DNA from: an uncultured Bacilli bacterium
GTDB lineage: Bacteria; Bacillota_I; Bacilli_A; RF39; UBA660
Reading direction: 5' to 3'
NCBI GenBank assembly: GCA_944371685.1
Contig: CALVXV010000032.1
Span: 1 to 10,414, forward strand
DNA length: 10,414 nucleotides
How positions within the stretch are numbered: position 1 is the stretch's first letter; every line of letters begins with the position of its first letter. The position numbers and the translations under genes are program-made. The notes below the pieces were generated by a model. It did not search any database. It saw only the letters and a list, made by a program, of their open reading frames with translations, and was not told the origin of the DNA. Shown here in pieces: positions 1 through 7,336 of the stretch.

Positions 1-93
1 GGTGTAACCTTACCATTTTTATCTTATGGTGGCTCAAGTTTACTAATAACCCTCGCTTCAATGGGTATCATTTTAAATATATCAAGACATTAA
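1..93 (+). CDS. FtsW/RodA/SpoVE-family peptidoglycan polymerase, C-terminal end (partial)
   Basis: The window opens inside a gene. The last 30 residues contain a Leu-Pro-Phe-Leu-Ser-Tyr-Gly-Gly-Ser-Ser motif followed by a hydrophobic helix and the stop TAA. This motif is the C-terminal signature of the SEDS family (FtsW, RodA, SpoVE), multi-spanning glycosyltransferases that polymerise lipid II into glycan strands at the septum or side wall. The fragment is too short to tell FtsW from RodA or SpoVE, although the tail resembles FtsW/SpoVE. The upstream part lies outside the window. No terminator is visible before the next gene's promoter. Family assignment is secure; the exact member is not. 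Confidence 0.88.
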   Translation, partial: GVTLPFLSYGGSSLLITLASMGIILNISRH

Positions 94-136
94 ATAAACA
101 AAAACTAAAGACAATTTAATTATAACCATCAAAATA

Positions 137-145
137 TGGTAAAAT
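137..145 (+). promoter_or_regulatory. Extended -10 promoter of the 174-aa gene
   Basis: TGG followed by TAAAAT forms an extended -10 element about 16 bases before the start codon. The expected -35 position (about 117-122) reads TAATTA, so the -35 is weak. Promoters with TGn before the -10 recur throughout this window. Confidence 0.5.
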
Positions 146-160
146 AATAGTGGTGATAAT

Positions 161-685
161 ATGAATTTTAAAGAAGAAATAAAAAACTATAATTTTTCAA
201 ACTCTCCATTCATTATAAAAATGGGTTTAACCCCAGTTATCGTAATTACTCCAAACATAAATGAAATAAATAGCCATATTATTGCGCAATATATCTCTAA
301 TGTTACTGAAAGTTCTTTTTTAATAAATATAAACGAAACTAACTTAGATGAAAATTTTAAACCACTACTTTTAAATATCATTAATACCCAAAATATCAAA
401 CTGATAATAAACTTAATTATCGGTGATCAAGATAATGGTTTTGATGTTACCGTTAAAACTTCTAAAAATCTAAATGCCATTTTTCAAACAATCAAAACTC
501 TAAACCAAAACTTTAATCAAAATAATATAAAATCAATATATAATAAAAACTATCAAGAAATATTCAAATATAATAGTGTTGATGTTATTCAAATTGAAAT
601 AAACCCTACCTGTACTAACTTAGATCATCTTGAAAACATCTCCAAATCCTTAATTGATTTTATAGTAGAGTATATGAAAAACTAA
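161..685 (+). CDS. Hypothetical protein, 174 aa
   Basis: I do not recognise this protein. The start is ATG at 161, preceded by a GGTGAT ribosome-binding site at 152-157, the style used by several neighbours. There is no signal peptide or membrane segment. The sequence is rich in Asn and Ile. It contains a short hydrophobic strand near residues 24-31 (PVIVITPN), an Ile-rich strand followed by GDQDNGFD near residues 80-95, and a strand VIQIEIN near residues 141-147 before a final helix. This strand order loosely recalls N-formylglutamate amidohydrolase-like folds, but the metal-binding His/Glu motif is missing, so I do not assign that function. The gene has its own promoter and ends at a strong hairpin, so it is probably monocistronic. 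Confidence 0.75.
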   Translation: MNFKEEIKNYNFSNSPFIIKMGLTPVIVITPNINEINSHIIAQYISNVTESSFLININETNLDENFKPLLLNIINTQNIKLIINLIIGDQDNGFDVTVKTSKNLNAIFQTIKTLNQNFNQNNIKSIYNKNYQEIFKYNSVDVIQIEINPTCTNLDHLENISKSLIDFIVEYMKN

Positions 686-686
686 A

Positions 687-720
687 AAACGTTCACTTGA
701 AATGAACGTTTATTTTCTTT
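687..720. terminator. Bidirectional intrinsic terminator between convergent genes
   Basis: A 9-bp perfect stem (687-695 with 703-711, AAACGTTCA/TGAACGTTT) closes a 7-base loop. On the plus strand it is followed by TATTTTCTTTT, and on the minus strand by a T-rich tail, so it can end transcription from both sides. The stop codon of the minus-strand symporter lies within the right arm, and the plus-strand gene ends at 685. Confidence 0.8.
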
Positions 721-2014
721 TACTTTTCTTATTTTTTTCTTTAATTTCAGCTTCGGCAACTACCTTGTTTTTATCTATCCAATCCTTACCATCGACAGCT
801 CTTGAAACAAGTAATGTACAACTAGTATCACCAACTGCATTTAAAGCCGTAGCTGGCGCATCAATAACTGTCGCAATCATTGTAAGTACAGGTAAAGCTG
901 CCACCGGATAACCCATCATTGAAATAATAACCATCTCACTAATAGTACCGCCTCCAATAGGCACCGCACTAATTAAAACAGAAGCAACTAACGCTGTAAT
1001 TAAAATTTGAATAGTAGTCCCTGCATCCGCCACATTTGTTCCAAATAAACATACTAAGAACATTATCTTAAATACACTACCAAGCATTGAACCATCTTGA
1101 TGTAAGTTAGTAGCTAAAGATATAGTTGTATCAGCCACATCATCAGATACATTCATTTTTTTAGCTGAATCAATATTAATTGGAATACATGCTGCAGATG
1201 AACATGTAGCTAAAGCCGTAAATGTTGAAGGTAAAATATTTTTCCACCAAGCAATAACCGCCTTTTTACCACCCGCAATAAATGCATATAAAGTATACAT
1301 AATCACATAATAAGCAAGTGCCACTAAAGCATATAAAATTGCTACCTTAAGAAAACCAGTCGCAATACTTGCCCCAAAACTTCCAACATAAGAAGCAAAA
1401 TAACAACCAATACCAATAGGGGCATAATACATAGTTATCTTAATAAAATTAAACACTACACTATGTGCACTTTCCATTACCTTTAAAAGAGGCTCCGCTT
1501 TCTCGCCACTCATTCTCATTGAAAAACCAACAATCAAAGCACATACAAGTAAAGCTACTACATTATCTTTAGAAAGTAATCCTGTAAAATCATCTACACT
1601 AATTAATTGCACGGTTCTTTCTAAGAAATTCAAATCAGTATCACTAGCTACCTCACCATCAAATAATTCTCTAATAGATGAAGAATCACCCGTATCAACT
1701 AAATCTACAAAATAAGTACTTATAAATCCAATACCAACCGCAATTACTGAAGTAATTAAAAATACAACCACCGTTGATACCATAATTTTACCAAGTCTTT
1801 TTGGATGTTGAACCTTTGCTACCGCCAGTGCAATTGTTAAAAATACAAGCGGTACAATAATGACAAACATCAAATTCAAAAATAAATCTCCAAGTGGCTT
1901 AACCACCATCGCATCTTCTTTAAATATAAGACCACATATTGCGCCAATAATCATAGCTAATATAAGTAAAATCATTGTCTTATAATTCTTTAAAAAATTC
2001 TTAAACTTTTTCAT
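710..2014 (-). CDS. SDF-family (DAACS) cation:dicarboxylate/amino-acid symporter, 434 aa
   Basis: This is a full-length inner-membrane transporter of the glutamate/aspartate transporter fold (GltPh-like), normally driven by Na+ or H+. The serine-rich HP1 tip is at residues 271-278 (CSSAACIP). The TM7 position of the NMDG motif is changed to NLHQDGS (303-309). The HP2 tip is at 352-360 (PIGGGTISE). The TM8 motif at 385-396 keeps Asp385, Thr389, Asn392 and Asp396. The TM8 Arg that contacts the side-chain carboxylate of aspartate in GltPh (Arg397) is Ala388 here, which argues against an acidic amino-acid substrate and leaves the substrate open. The C-terminus is very Lys-rich. ATG at 2014 is preceded by a strong AGGAAGGAGT ribosome-binding site. 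It is monocistronic, with its own promoter, a palindrome inside the promoter and a terminator. Confidence 0.93.
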   Translation of the reverse strand: MKKFKNFLKNYKTMILLILAMIIGAICGLIFKEDAMVVKPLGDLFLNLMFVIIVPLVFLTIALAVAKVQHPKRLGKIMVSTVVVFLITSVIAVGIGFISTYFVDLVDTGDSSSIRELFDGEVASDTDLNFLERTVQLISVDDFTGLLSKDNVVALLVCALIVGFSMRMSGEKAEPLLKVMESAHSVVFNFIKITMYYAPIGIGCYFASYVGSFGASIATGFLKVAILYALVALAYYVIMYTLYAFIAGGKKAVIAWWKNILPSTFTALATCSSAACIPINIDSAKKMNVSDDVADTTISLATNLHQDGSMLGSVFKIMFLVCLFGTNVADAGTTIQILITALVASVLISAVPIGGGTISEMVIISMMGYPVAALPVLTMIATVIDAPATALNAVGDTSCTLLVSRAVDGKDWIDKNKVVAEAEIKEKNKKSKRK

Positions 2015-2035
2015 ATAAAAACTCCTTCCTAGTAC

Positions 2036-2064
2036 ATTATAAGCATTTTATAGTAAAATGCCCA
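2036..2064 (-). promoter_or_regulatory. Promoter of the symporter gene
   Basis: Read on the minus strand, TGGGCA (2059-2064) and a perfect TATAAT (2036-2041) are separated by exactly 17 bases. The promoter lies just upstream of the AGGAAGGAGT ribosome-binding site at 2021-2030. The -35 matches consensus at four of six positions. Confidence 0.65.
2043..2061. promoter_or_regulatory. Perfect inverted repeat within the symporter promoter (candidate operator)
   Basis: GCATTTTA-TAG-TAAAATGC is a perfect 8-bp inverted repeat with a 3-base centre. It fills the spacer between the -35 and -10 boxes of the symporter promoter and overlaps the first bases of the -35. This is the classic position for a dimeric repressor to block RNA polymerase. 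A rho-independent terminator is unlikely because the 3-base loop is not followed by a T-run in either direction. No regulator gene is recognised in the window. Confidence 0.5.
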
Positions 2065-2116
2065 GTATGTGTATTCCACATTAAAATTAAAAATCCACCA
2101 TTTTTACTCAAAAGTG

Positions 2117-2125
2117 TGATATAAT
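2117..2125 (+). promoter_or_regulatory. Extended -10 promoter of the Sel1-repeat gene
   Basis: TGA followed by a perfect TATAAT forms an extended -10. The start codon is at 2143. No good -35 is present at the matching distance. Confidence 0.6.
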
Positions 2126-2142
2126 ATATACGGTGATAAAAA

Positions 2143-3687
2143 ATGAAAAAACAATTTATAAAAATGAACAATAATCAAAATCAACTTTCATTAGGCAACT
2201 TTTGTAAAATCGTCAAAGAACTTTCTCAAAACAAAAGCTTTGCTAATCAAACCGAAATATTCTACTGCCTTTTTAGTGTTGATAATGTCAGCGATTCTAC
2301 CGTGAATAATTACTGTATTGGATATCGTGCTATTGGAACAGAATTTAGGCAAAAATATATATCTTATAAAAATCATTATCAAGAAAAACCAGAAATTTTT
2401 GATGAAGTCATTATTGGTCTTTTATCTATATTGGATGGAGAAGTTTACCCAAAATTATCCCACCAAGAATTAATAAATAAAACAAAAGATCACAAAACAC
2501 TAAAAAAACTCCTTTTAGAACTATATAATTTAGCTAAAAATGATGAAAGCGTCTCTAGTACATTCACTGAAACTATCTATAATCAAATATCACAAAATGA
2601 AATGTATAAAACCCTATGTGATATTCTCATATATATTGTTTTAGAAAAAAAACAACCTATCTATACAAAAACCACGCAAAAAGAAATTATCGAAAACCTC
2701 TTAAACAGTACCAACATTTCTGTAGCTGAATTAGAAAAATTTTTGAAACTTCAAATACAAGATGGCATCAATTATACCCATTCTTTAAAAAAACTTGCTA
2801 AAGAAAAAAACCCGTATGCGTGCTATGAAATTGGTGAAATGGAATACACAGGTCAAATGACCGGCTATCCAAGATATATCAAAAGCTATGAATACTTTAA
2901 AATTGCCGCCGACAAAAATCATCCTAGATCATGTTGGTTAATTGCTCAAATGATATACAAAAAGAAAATTGGTGACCTTTCTAAAGAAGATTTAAATCTC
3001 GCTTGGCACTATCTAAAAAAAGCCGAAAAAGCCGGCAGTATCGCCGCTACCAATACCATTGGCGTGTTCTATTTAAATGGTCTTGTTCCAGATGAACCCC
3101 AAAGTGAAAGCAAAGCAATCGAATACTTCAATAAAGCTTTAAATCATGAATACGTTTATGCTGGAAATAACTTAGGGAAAATATATGAAAAAAAAGGTGA
3201 TTATAAAAAAGCTTACAAATATTTTATGTTTGGCGCTGATAAAGGAGAAAGCTGGGCTTGTAACAAAATCGGTGAATATTATCGTTTAGGCATCGTTGGG
3301 GCGCCAGATATGCCACAAGCATTTAAATATTATAACCTTGCCACAGAAGTTCCTTTAAATATCCTTGACCACTGGGCCTTTTATAACCTAGCCAAATACT
3401 TTTATTTAAGTGGTAACCATCAAACTGGTACTGAAAAAAATATCAACAAAGCCACCGAATATTTTAAAAAAGCTGCCAAAAAAGGCATCTATGAAGCCTA
3501 CGAAGAATTAATCTATATCTATATTGATAAATATAAGGAAACTTCACTAGACTACTATCTAAACAAAATCAATGAATATTTAAATATTTTATCCAAAGAT
3601 AAATATTATGAAAAATGTAAAGAACAATTAAAACAAAAACTTAAAGAAGTCGAAAAAAAACATCTCGCTCTCGTTAAACTAATTTAA
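2143..3687 (+). CDS. Sel1-repeat (TPR-like) protein, 514 aa
   Basis: The middle of the protein (about residues 223-455) is a solenoid of roughly five to six Sel1-like repeats. These show the expected Ala-x-x-x-Gly-x-x-Tyr, Ala-x-x-Tyr/Trp-x-x-x-Ala-Ala/Lys-x-Gly spacing, for example SYEYFKIAADKNHPRSCW and ATEYFKKAAKKGIYEAYEEL. Sel1 repeats bind proteins and act as scaffolds, so no enzymatic role can be read from them. The first 100 residues form a separate helical domain with a Ser-Thr-Val-Asn-Asn-Tyr-Cys patch that may be a small helix-turn-helix-like or adaptor region. The C-terminus (about 470-514) is Lys/Glu-rich and likely helical. There is no signal peptide, so it is probably cytoplasmic. 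ATG at 2143 follows GGTGAT. It is divergent from the symporter. Confidence 0.85.
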   Translation: MKKQFIKMNNNQNQLSLGNFCKIVKELSQNKSFANQTEIFYCLFSVDNVSDSTVNNYCIGYRAIGTEFRQKYISYKNHYQEKPEIFDEVIIGLLSILDGEVYPKLSHQELINKTKDHKTLKKLLLELYNLAKNDESVSSTFTETIYNQISQNEMYKTLCDILIYIVLEKKQPIYTKTTQKEIIENLLNSTNISVAELEKFLKLQIQDGINYTHSLKKLAKEKNPYACYEIGEMEYTGQMTGYPRYIKSYEYFKIAADKNHPRSCWLIAQMIYKKKIGDLSKEDLNLAWHYLKKAEKAGSIAATNTIGVFYLNGLVPDEPQSESKAIEYFNKALNHEYVYAGNNLGKIYEKKGDYKKAYKYFMFGADKGESWACNKIGEYYRLGIVGAPDMPQAFKYYNLATEVPLNILDHWAFYNLAKYFYLSGNHQTGTEKNINKATEYFKKAAKKGIYEAYEELIYIYIDKYKETSLDYYLNKINEYLNILSKDKYYEKCKEQLKQKLKEVEKKHLALVKLI

Positions 3688-3690
3688 TGC

Positions 3691-3719
3691 TTTACAACTG
3701 TTGACATAAAATATATAAT
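3691..3719 (+). promoter_or_regulatory. Promoter of the GH25 muramidase gene
   Basis: TTTACA (3691-3696) and a perfect TATAAT (3714-3719) are separated by 17 bases. A tempting TTGACA at 3701-3706 is only 7 bases from the -10, so it cannot be the -35 for this box. Confidence 0.65.
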
Positions 3720-3749
3720 ATTATTGTAAATTTTTAGTAGGGAGAAAAT

Positions 3750-4982
3750 ATGAAAAAAATATTCAATTTAAAAGCTTTAAAATATATGCCTTTTGTAATA
3801 ATTTTAATCTTATCTATCATTTTAAGTGCCTCTTTTAATACTATATTAAATATGGAAATTAACTATTCCACTGAAAATAATAGCTTATTAAAAAAGTATA
3901 GTATTCCAACCTACACCGTCCCAATTGTCGTAAACGAGGAGCCAGCAGTAGAAGTAGCCCCTATAAACGATAAAGAAGATGGAATGAAACAAAATAGACA
4001 AAAAGATAATAGAGGTAATTTTACCGTAAATGATATTAAACAATATGAAACCAGTGGTACTTCACTCGGTATTGATGTTTCAAAATATCAAGGAAACATC
4101 AACTGGTCTAAAGTCAAACAAGATGGTATTGATTTTGCTATGATAAGAGTAGGATACCGTGGGTATGGTAATGGCAAAATAGTCATGGATCCATATTTTA
4201 AAAAGAATATCGAAGGTGCCTTGGCCAATAACATTCACGTTGGTATATATTTCTACTCTGTAGCTAAAAATGAAATGGAAGCCTTAGAAGAAGCCAACTT
4301 CACCATAAATGCCATTAAAGGCTATAACATCACTTATCCAGTTGCTTTTGACTTAGAAGATTTCAATCGTCACCGCTTAGCCGGTGTTAGCTATGAACAG
4401 CTAAATAAAAATGCTATAACATTCCTAAATAAAATTCAAAGTGCCGGATACACGGCCATGCATTATGGAAGCAAAAGTACCTTTGGACCAATTTGGAATA
4501 TGAATAATTTAAATAAATATAAAGTATGGCTGGCCCATTACACTGATAAAACCAATTATGCTGGGAAATATAATATGTGGCAATACACCAGTAATGGTAT
4601 AGTTAATGGCATAAACGGTAGAGTAGACTTAAATATAGCTTACTTTAAATTATCTACCAATGCCTCCGATCAGGCTAAAGATGATAGTGAAATAAGTCTT
4701 GATCCCAATGCCGAAGCTATTAAAAAAGTCCCATTTAATGAAGCCAATGAACAAGTAATAACCGTTGGCACTGCTATTTTCCGTAAATCGCCATCCACTG
4801 AACTAGATAATAAAATATCTTCTATCCAAGATGGAACTATCATCACAAGAACTGGCACTAGCGAAACATGGTCTAAAGTAACTTATCAAGGACAAACAGG
4901 ATATATTTTAAATAGTCAGTTAAAAACATATGAAGAACCACTAACCTCAGAAACACCGACTGCCGAACCAAACGAATCATAA
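3750..4982 (+). CDS. Membrane-anchored GH25 muramidase (lysozyme) with C-terminal SH3-like region, 410 aa
   Basis: Glycoside hydrolase family 25 enzymes cleave the MurNAc-GlcNAc bond of peptidoglycan. A single hydrophobic segment at about residues 13-34 acts as a signal anchor or signal peptide. It is followed by a low-complexity linker (about 35-100) and the GH25 domain (about 104-302). Visible hallmarks are GIDVSKYQG with Asp109, the FDLED motif (200-204) with the expected catalytic Asp201/Glu203 pair, MWQYTS (276-281), and VDLN (292-295). Residues about 335-392 look like a bacterial SH3 domain (VGTAIFRKSPS to GQTGYILNSQLK), which would bind the cell wall. The tail is Thr/Pro/Glu-rich. A GGGAG ribosome-binding site precedes ATG 3750. 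The enzyme likely acts in wall turnover rather than as a phage lysin, because no holin or phage genes are nearby. Confidence 0.93.
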   Translation: MKKIFNLKALKYMPFVIILILSIILSASFNTILNMEINYSTENNSLLKKYSIPTYTVPIVVNEEPAVEVAPINDKEDGMKQNRQKDNRGNFTVNDIKQYETSGTSLGIDVSKYQGNINWSKVKQDGIDFAMIRVGYRGYGNGKIVMDPYFKKNIEGALANNIHVGIYFYSVAKNEMEALEEANFTINAIKGYNITYPVAFDLEDFNRHRLAGVSYEQLNKNAITFLNKIQSAGYTAMHYGSKSTFGPIWNMNNLNKYKVWLAHYTDKTNYAGKYNMWQYTSNGIVNGINGRVDLNIAYFKLSTNASDQAKDDSEISLDPNAEAIKKVPFNEANEQVITVGTAIFRKSPSTELDNKISSIQDGTIITRTGTSETWSKVTYQGQTGYILNSQLKTYEEPLTSETPTAEPNES

Positions 4983-5001
4983 GCACCAAAGTGTGCTTTT
5001 T
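4981..5001 (+). terminator. Short intrinsic terminator after the GH25 gene
   Basis: The arms AAGCAC (4981-4986) and GTGCTT (4993-4998) enclose a 6-base loop and run into five T residues. The left arm overlaps the stop codon. The stem is only 6 bp, so it may be leaky. Confidence 0.55.
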
Positions 5002-5024
5002 CCATGATAAAACATTTCTAAACC

Positions 5025-5053
5025 TTGACTAATCCTTAAGCCTAATTTATAAT
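5025..5053 (+). promoter_or_regulatory. Promoter of the prepilin-rimM-trmD operon
   Basis: TTGACT and a perfect TATAAT are separated by 17 bases, close to the housekeeping consensus. It is the best sigma-A-type promoter in the window. No other clear promoter or terminator is seen until after 7772, so it probably drives all five genes. Confidence 0.75.
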
Positions 5054-5072
5054 TTATAATAGGTGAAGAAAA

Positions 5073-5444
5073 ATGAAAAACAAAGGTTTTACACTCGTTG
5101 AATTATTAGGAGTTATTGTCATTTTAGGTATTCTTGCCATGATTACTGTACCAATCATTCAAAAAACCATCGTTGATAACACAAATAAAGTCTATGAACA
5201 GCAAATAGACAGTTTCGAAAAAGCTGCTAAAAACTATGTTGGTGAAGATATTTTTAATATGACCAAATGCCAAACCAACACCTGCACAGTCACTCTAAAA
5301 GAACTTCAAGAAAAAGGTTTACTACCATCTGGCGAAATTAAAAATCCTAAAACCGATGAAAGCTTTAAAATGGATAACGTTGTCGAAATAACTTATGATG
5401 GAACTAGATTTAGTTATAACTATGACACTACTCAAGATGAGTAG
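5073..5444 (+). CDS. Type IV prepilin-like protein (pseudopilin), 123 aa
   Basis: The N-terminus MKNKG-FTLVELLGVIVILGI is a textbook prepilin leader. Cleavage is expected after Gly5, with methylation of Phe6 and the required Glu at position +5 of the mature protein (Glu10). A hydrophobic helix runs to about residue 28. The C-terminal domain has two Cys in a CxxxxxC arrangement (about residues 65-71) that could form a disulfide. The family includes ComGC-type competence pseudopilins, but there is no pilus assembly ATPase, inner-membrane protein or prepilin peptidase in the window, so this is an orphan here. The start follows GGTGAA. It is the first gene of the operon, 17 bases upstream of an RNA methyltransferase, an odd pairing. 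Confidence 0.88.
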   Translation: MKNKGFTLVELLGVIVILGILAMITVPIIQKTIVDNTNKVYEQQIDSFEKAAKNYVGEDIFNMTKCQTNTCTVTLKELQEKGLLPSGEIKNPKTDESFKMDNVVEITYDGTRFSYNYDTTQDE

Positions 5445-5461
5445 CTTAAAAAGGAGAAAAT

Positions 5462-6184
5462 ATGCTTTATAGTTCAGTTAATAATCCTAAAATAAAACAA
5501 CTTGCCAAACTAAAAACCAAAAAACAGCGTAATAAGCAAAATCTTTTTCTAGTTGAAGGCGCTCACCTAGTTAAAGAAGCTTATGAAAGCGGATATCTAA
5601 AAGAATTGCTCTTATTAGAAAATAAAACCTTTAATTTAGATGTTGAAACAAATTATATCACCGAAAATGTTTTAAATCTCTTAACCGAAGTAGAATCACC
5701 GGTTGGTATTATTGGTGTATGTACACCAAAACCAATGACCTTAAAAGGTGACAAATTATTAATTTTAGATAGTATCCAAGATCCTGGTAACTTAGGTACA
5801 ATCATCAGAAGCAGTGTAGCTTTTAATATTGATACTTTAATTATCAATGATAAATGTGCTGATCCTTATAGTGATAAAGTAATTAGAGCCTCACAAGGCA
5901 TGATTTTTAAAACCAATATAATAAAAAAAGATTTAACCATTTTTTTAAATGAATTAAAAGGAAAAATACCTATTTATGGCACCAAAGTTGACGGCGGAAA
6001 AGACCTTAAAACCCTTGAAAAAATCTCTAAATTTGCTATAATAATGGGAAATGAAGGTAATGGAGTAGACCAAAAACTATTAAATATATGTGATGAATAT
6101 TTGTATATTCCGATGAATAATAAATGTGAAAGTTTGAATGTTGGTGTTGCCACAAGTATTATTTTATATGAATTAACGAAGTAG
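5462..6184 (+). CDS. SpoU/TrmH-family RNA 2'-O-methyltransferase, 240 aa
   Basis: This is a SAM-dependent methyltransferase with a C-terminal trefoil knot (SPOUT fold), expected to methylate ribose 2'-OH in rRNA or tRNA. Motif 1 is at 100-120 (DSIQDPGNLGTIIRSS, with Asn110 and Arg116). Motif 2 is at 193-202 (IIMGNEGNGV). Motif 3 is at 216-230 (IPMNNKCESLNVGVA). The N-terminal 70 residues resemble the SpoU substrate-binding domain (FLVEGAHLVKEA at 29-40), as in RlmB/TrmH/YsgA-like proteins. The exact modified nucleotide cannot be told from sequence. ATG 5462 is preceded by AAAAAGGAG. It sits between the prepilin gene and rimM in one transcription unit, consistent with a ribosome-biogenesis role. 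Confidence 0.92.
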   Translation: MLYSSVNNPKIKQLAKLKTKKQRNKQNLFLVEGAHLVKEAYESGYLKELLLLENKTFNLDVETNYITENVLNLLTEVESPVGIIGVCTPKPMTLKGDKLLILDSIQDPGNLGTIIRSSVAFNIDTLIINDKCADPYSDKVIRASQGMIFKTNIIKKDLTIFLNELKGKIPIYGTKVDGGKDLKTLEKISKFAIIMGNEGNGVDQKLLNICDEYLYIPMNNKCESLNVGVATSIILYELTK

Positions 6185-6191
6185 AGGTGAT
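6183..6191 (+). promoter_or_regulatory. Ribosome-binding site that fixes the rimM start
   Basis: AGAGGTGAT lies 4 bases before ATG 6196. A GTG at 6187 in the same frame lies inside this site, so it is part of the Shine-Dalgarno sequence rather than the start codon. Confidence 0.75.
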
Positions 6192-6195
6192 AAAA

Positions 6196-6666
6196 ATGCT
6201 ATATATTGGTGATTTAGTAAATACCCATGGCATTAAGGGCGAAGTCCGTATCATCTCTAATTTTAAATACAAAAATACTATTTTTAAACCAAATAACATT
6301 TTATACATAAATGGTGATAAATTAAAAATAAAAACTTATAGAAAACACAAAAATTATGACATGGTAACTTTTGAAGGATATAACGATATAAATGAAGTAT
6401 TAAAATTTAAAGGCCAGAAAGTTTATATAAATAAAGAACAATATACATTCCCAGGTCCCCTTAATGAAGATTTATATGGTAAAAAAGTTTATGATAAAGA
6501 TAAATATATAGGAACTTTAATTAATATTATAGATAATAAAGGTCATGAAATTTTAGTTGTAAAAGGTGATAAAGAATATCTTATTCCTTATGTTGATGAA
6601 TTTGTAAAACATATTGACAAGGACATTCGACTAGACCTAATCAAAGGATTTATAAATGAAGATTGA
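6196..6666 (+). CDS. rimM: Ribosome maturation factor RimM, 156 aa
   Basis: RimM binds ribosomal protein S19 and helps mature the 3' (head) domain of 16S rRNA in the 30S subunit. The N-terminal domain starts with the family signature IGDLVNTHGIKGEVRI (about residues 4-19). The C-terminal PRC-barrel domain includes DLYGKKVYD, then LIPYVDEFVKHID followed by DLIKGF near the end. The 156-aa length is slightly short but within the family range. I chose ATG 6196 over an in-frame GTG at 6187 because the latter is embedded in the AGAGGTGAT ribosome-binding site; the family start also lies right at this point. It overlaps trmD by 11 bases, which implies translational coupling, as in many bacteria. Confidence 0.95.
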   Translation: MLYIGDLVNTHGIKGEVRIISNFKYKNTIFKPNNILYINGDKLKIKTYRKHKNYDMVTFEGYNDINEVLKFKGQKVYINKEQYTFPGPLNEDLYGKKVYDKDKYIGTLINIIDNKGHEILVVKGDKEYLIPYVDEFVKHIDKDIRLDLIKGFINED

Positions 6667-7336
6667 TATTCTAACAATTTTTCCTGAAATGTTTGATGGC
6701 TTTTTAAACACCTCAATAATAAAAAGAGCCATTCAAAATAACCTAGTCGATATTCAAATTCATGACATTAGAAAATATAGTAAAGATCCTCATAAAAAAG
6801 TCGACGATTATGGCTATGGTGGTGGCCATGGCATGGTTTTAATGCCCCAGCCCATATTCGATGCCGTAGATGACTTAAAAAAAGAAAATACTAAAGTCAT
6901 ATTAATGACTCCGCAAGGCCAAACCTATAAACAAAAATTAGCTTATGAACTTTCTAAGGAAAAACACCTAATATTAATATGTGGTCATTATGAAGGATTT
7001 GATGAACGCATTAGAACTCTAGCAGATATAGAAATAAGTATTGGTGACTACGTTTTAACTGGTGGTGAACTAGCTAGTATGGTTATCACCGATAGTATAA
7101 CTAGATTGATTGATGGTGTCATCGAAAAAGAATCCCATTTAAATGATTCTTTCAATAATAATTTACTTGACTATCCCGTTTATACTAAACCAGTAGACTT
7201 TAGAGGCATGAAAGTTCCAGATGTCTTATTATCTGGTCATCACGCTAATATAAAAAAATACCGTGAAGAAGAAGCTTTAAAAAAAACCAAACAAAGACGC
7301 CCCGACTTATTAGAAAATGGTGAGAAAAATGGATGA
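6656..7336 (+). CDS. trmD: tRNA (guanine37-N1)-methyltransferase TrmD, 226 aa
   Basis: TrmD methylates N1 of G37, next to the anticodon, and prevents +1 frameshifting; it is essential in most bacteria. The start IDILTIFPEMF is canonical. The knot and SAM-binding loops are visible as GHYEGFDERI (110-119) and SIGDYVLTGGE (128-138). Arg150 and Asp164 in HLNDSF match the catalytic arginine and aspartate of the family. DYPVYTKP (172-179; most homologues have YTRP) and VPDVLLSGHH (187-196) follow. The length is close to the usual 230-250. ATG 6656 has AAAGGA 7 bases upstream, inside the end of rimM. The stop is TGA, which shows that TGA is read as stop in this genome. It overlaps the next gene's ATG region by 8 bases. 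Confidence 0.97.
   Translation: MKIDILTIFPEMFDGFLNTSIIKRAIQNNLVDIQIHDIRKYSKDPHKKVDDYGYGGGHGMVLMPQPIFDAVDDLKKENTKVILMTPQGQTYKQKLAYELSKEKHLILICGHYEGFDERIRTLADIEISIGDYVLTGGELASMVITDSITRLIDGVIEKESHLNDSFNNNLLDYPVYTKPVDFRGMKVPDVLLSGHHANIKKYREEEALKKTKQRRPDLLENGEKNG

Noticed and set aside
702..911. 69-aa plus-strand ORF with a hydrophobic start
   Set aside because: It is antisense to the C-terminal part of the symporter, which has clear family motifs. It lacks a ribosome-binding site and begins inside the terminator.
3701..3706. TTGACA as the -35 of the GH25 promoter
   Set aside because: It is only 7 bases from the TATAAT; TTTACA at 3691 has the correct 17-base spacing.
6187..6195. GTG start for rimM at 6187
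   Set aside because: The GTG is part of the AGAGGTGAT ribosome-binding site for ATG 6196.
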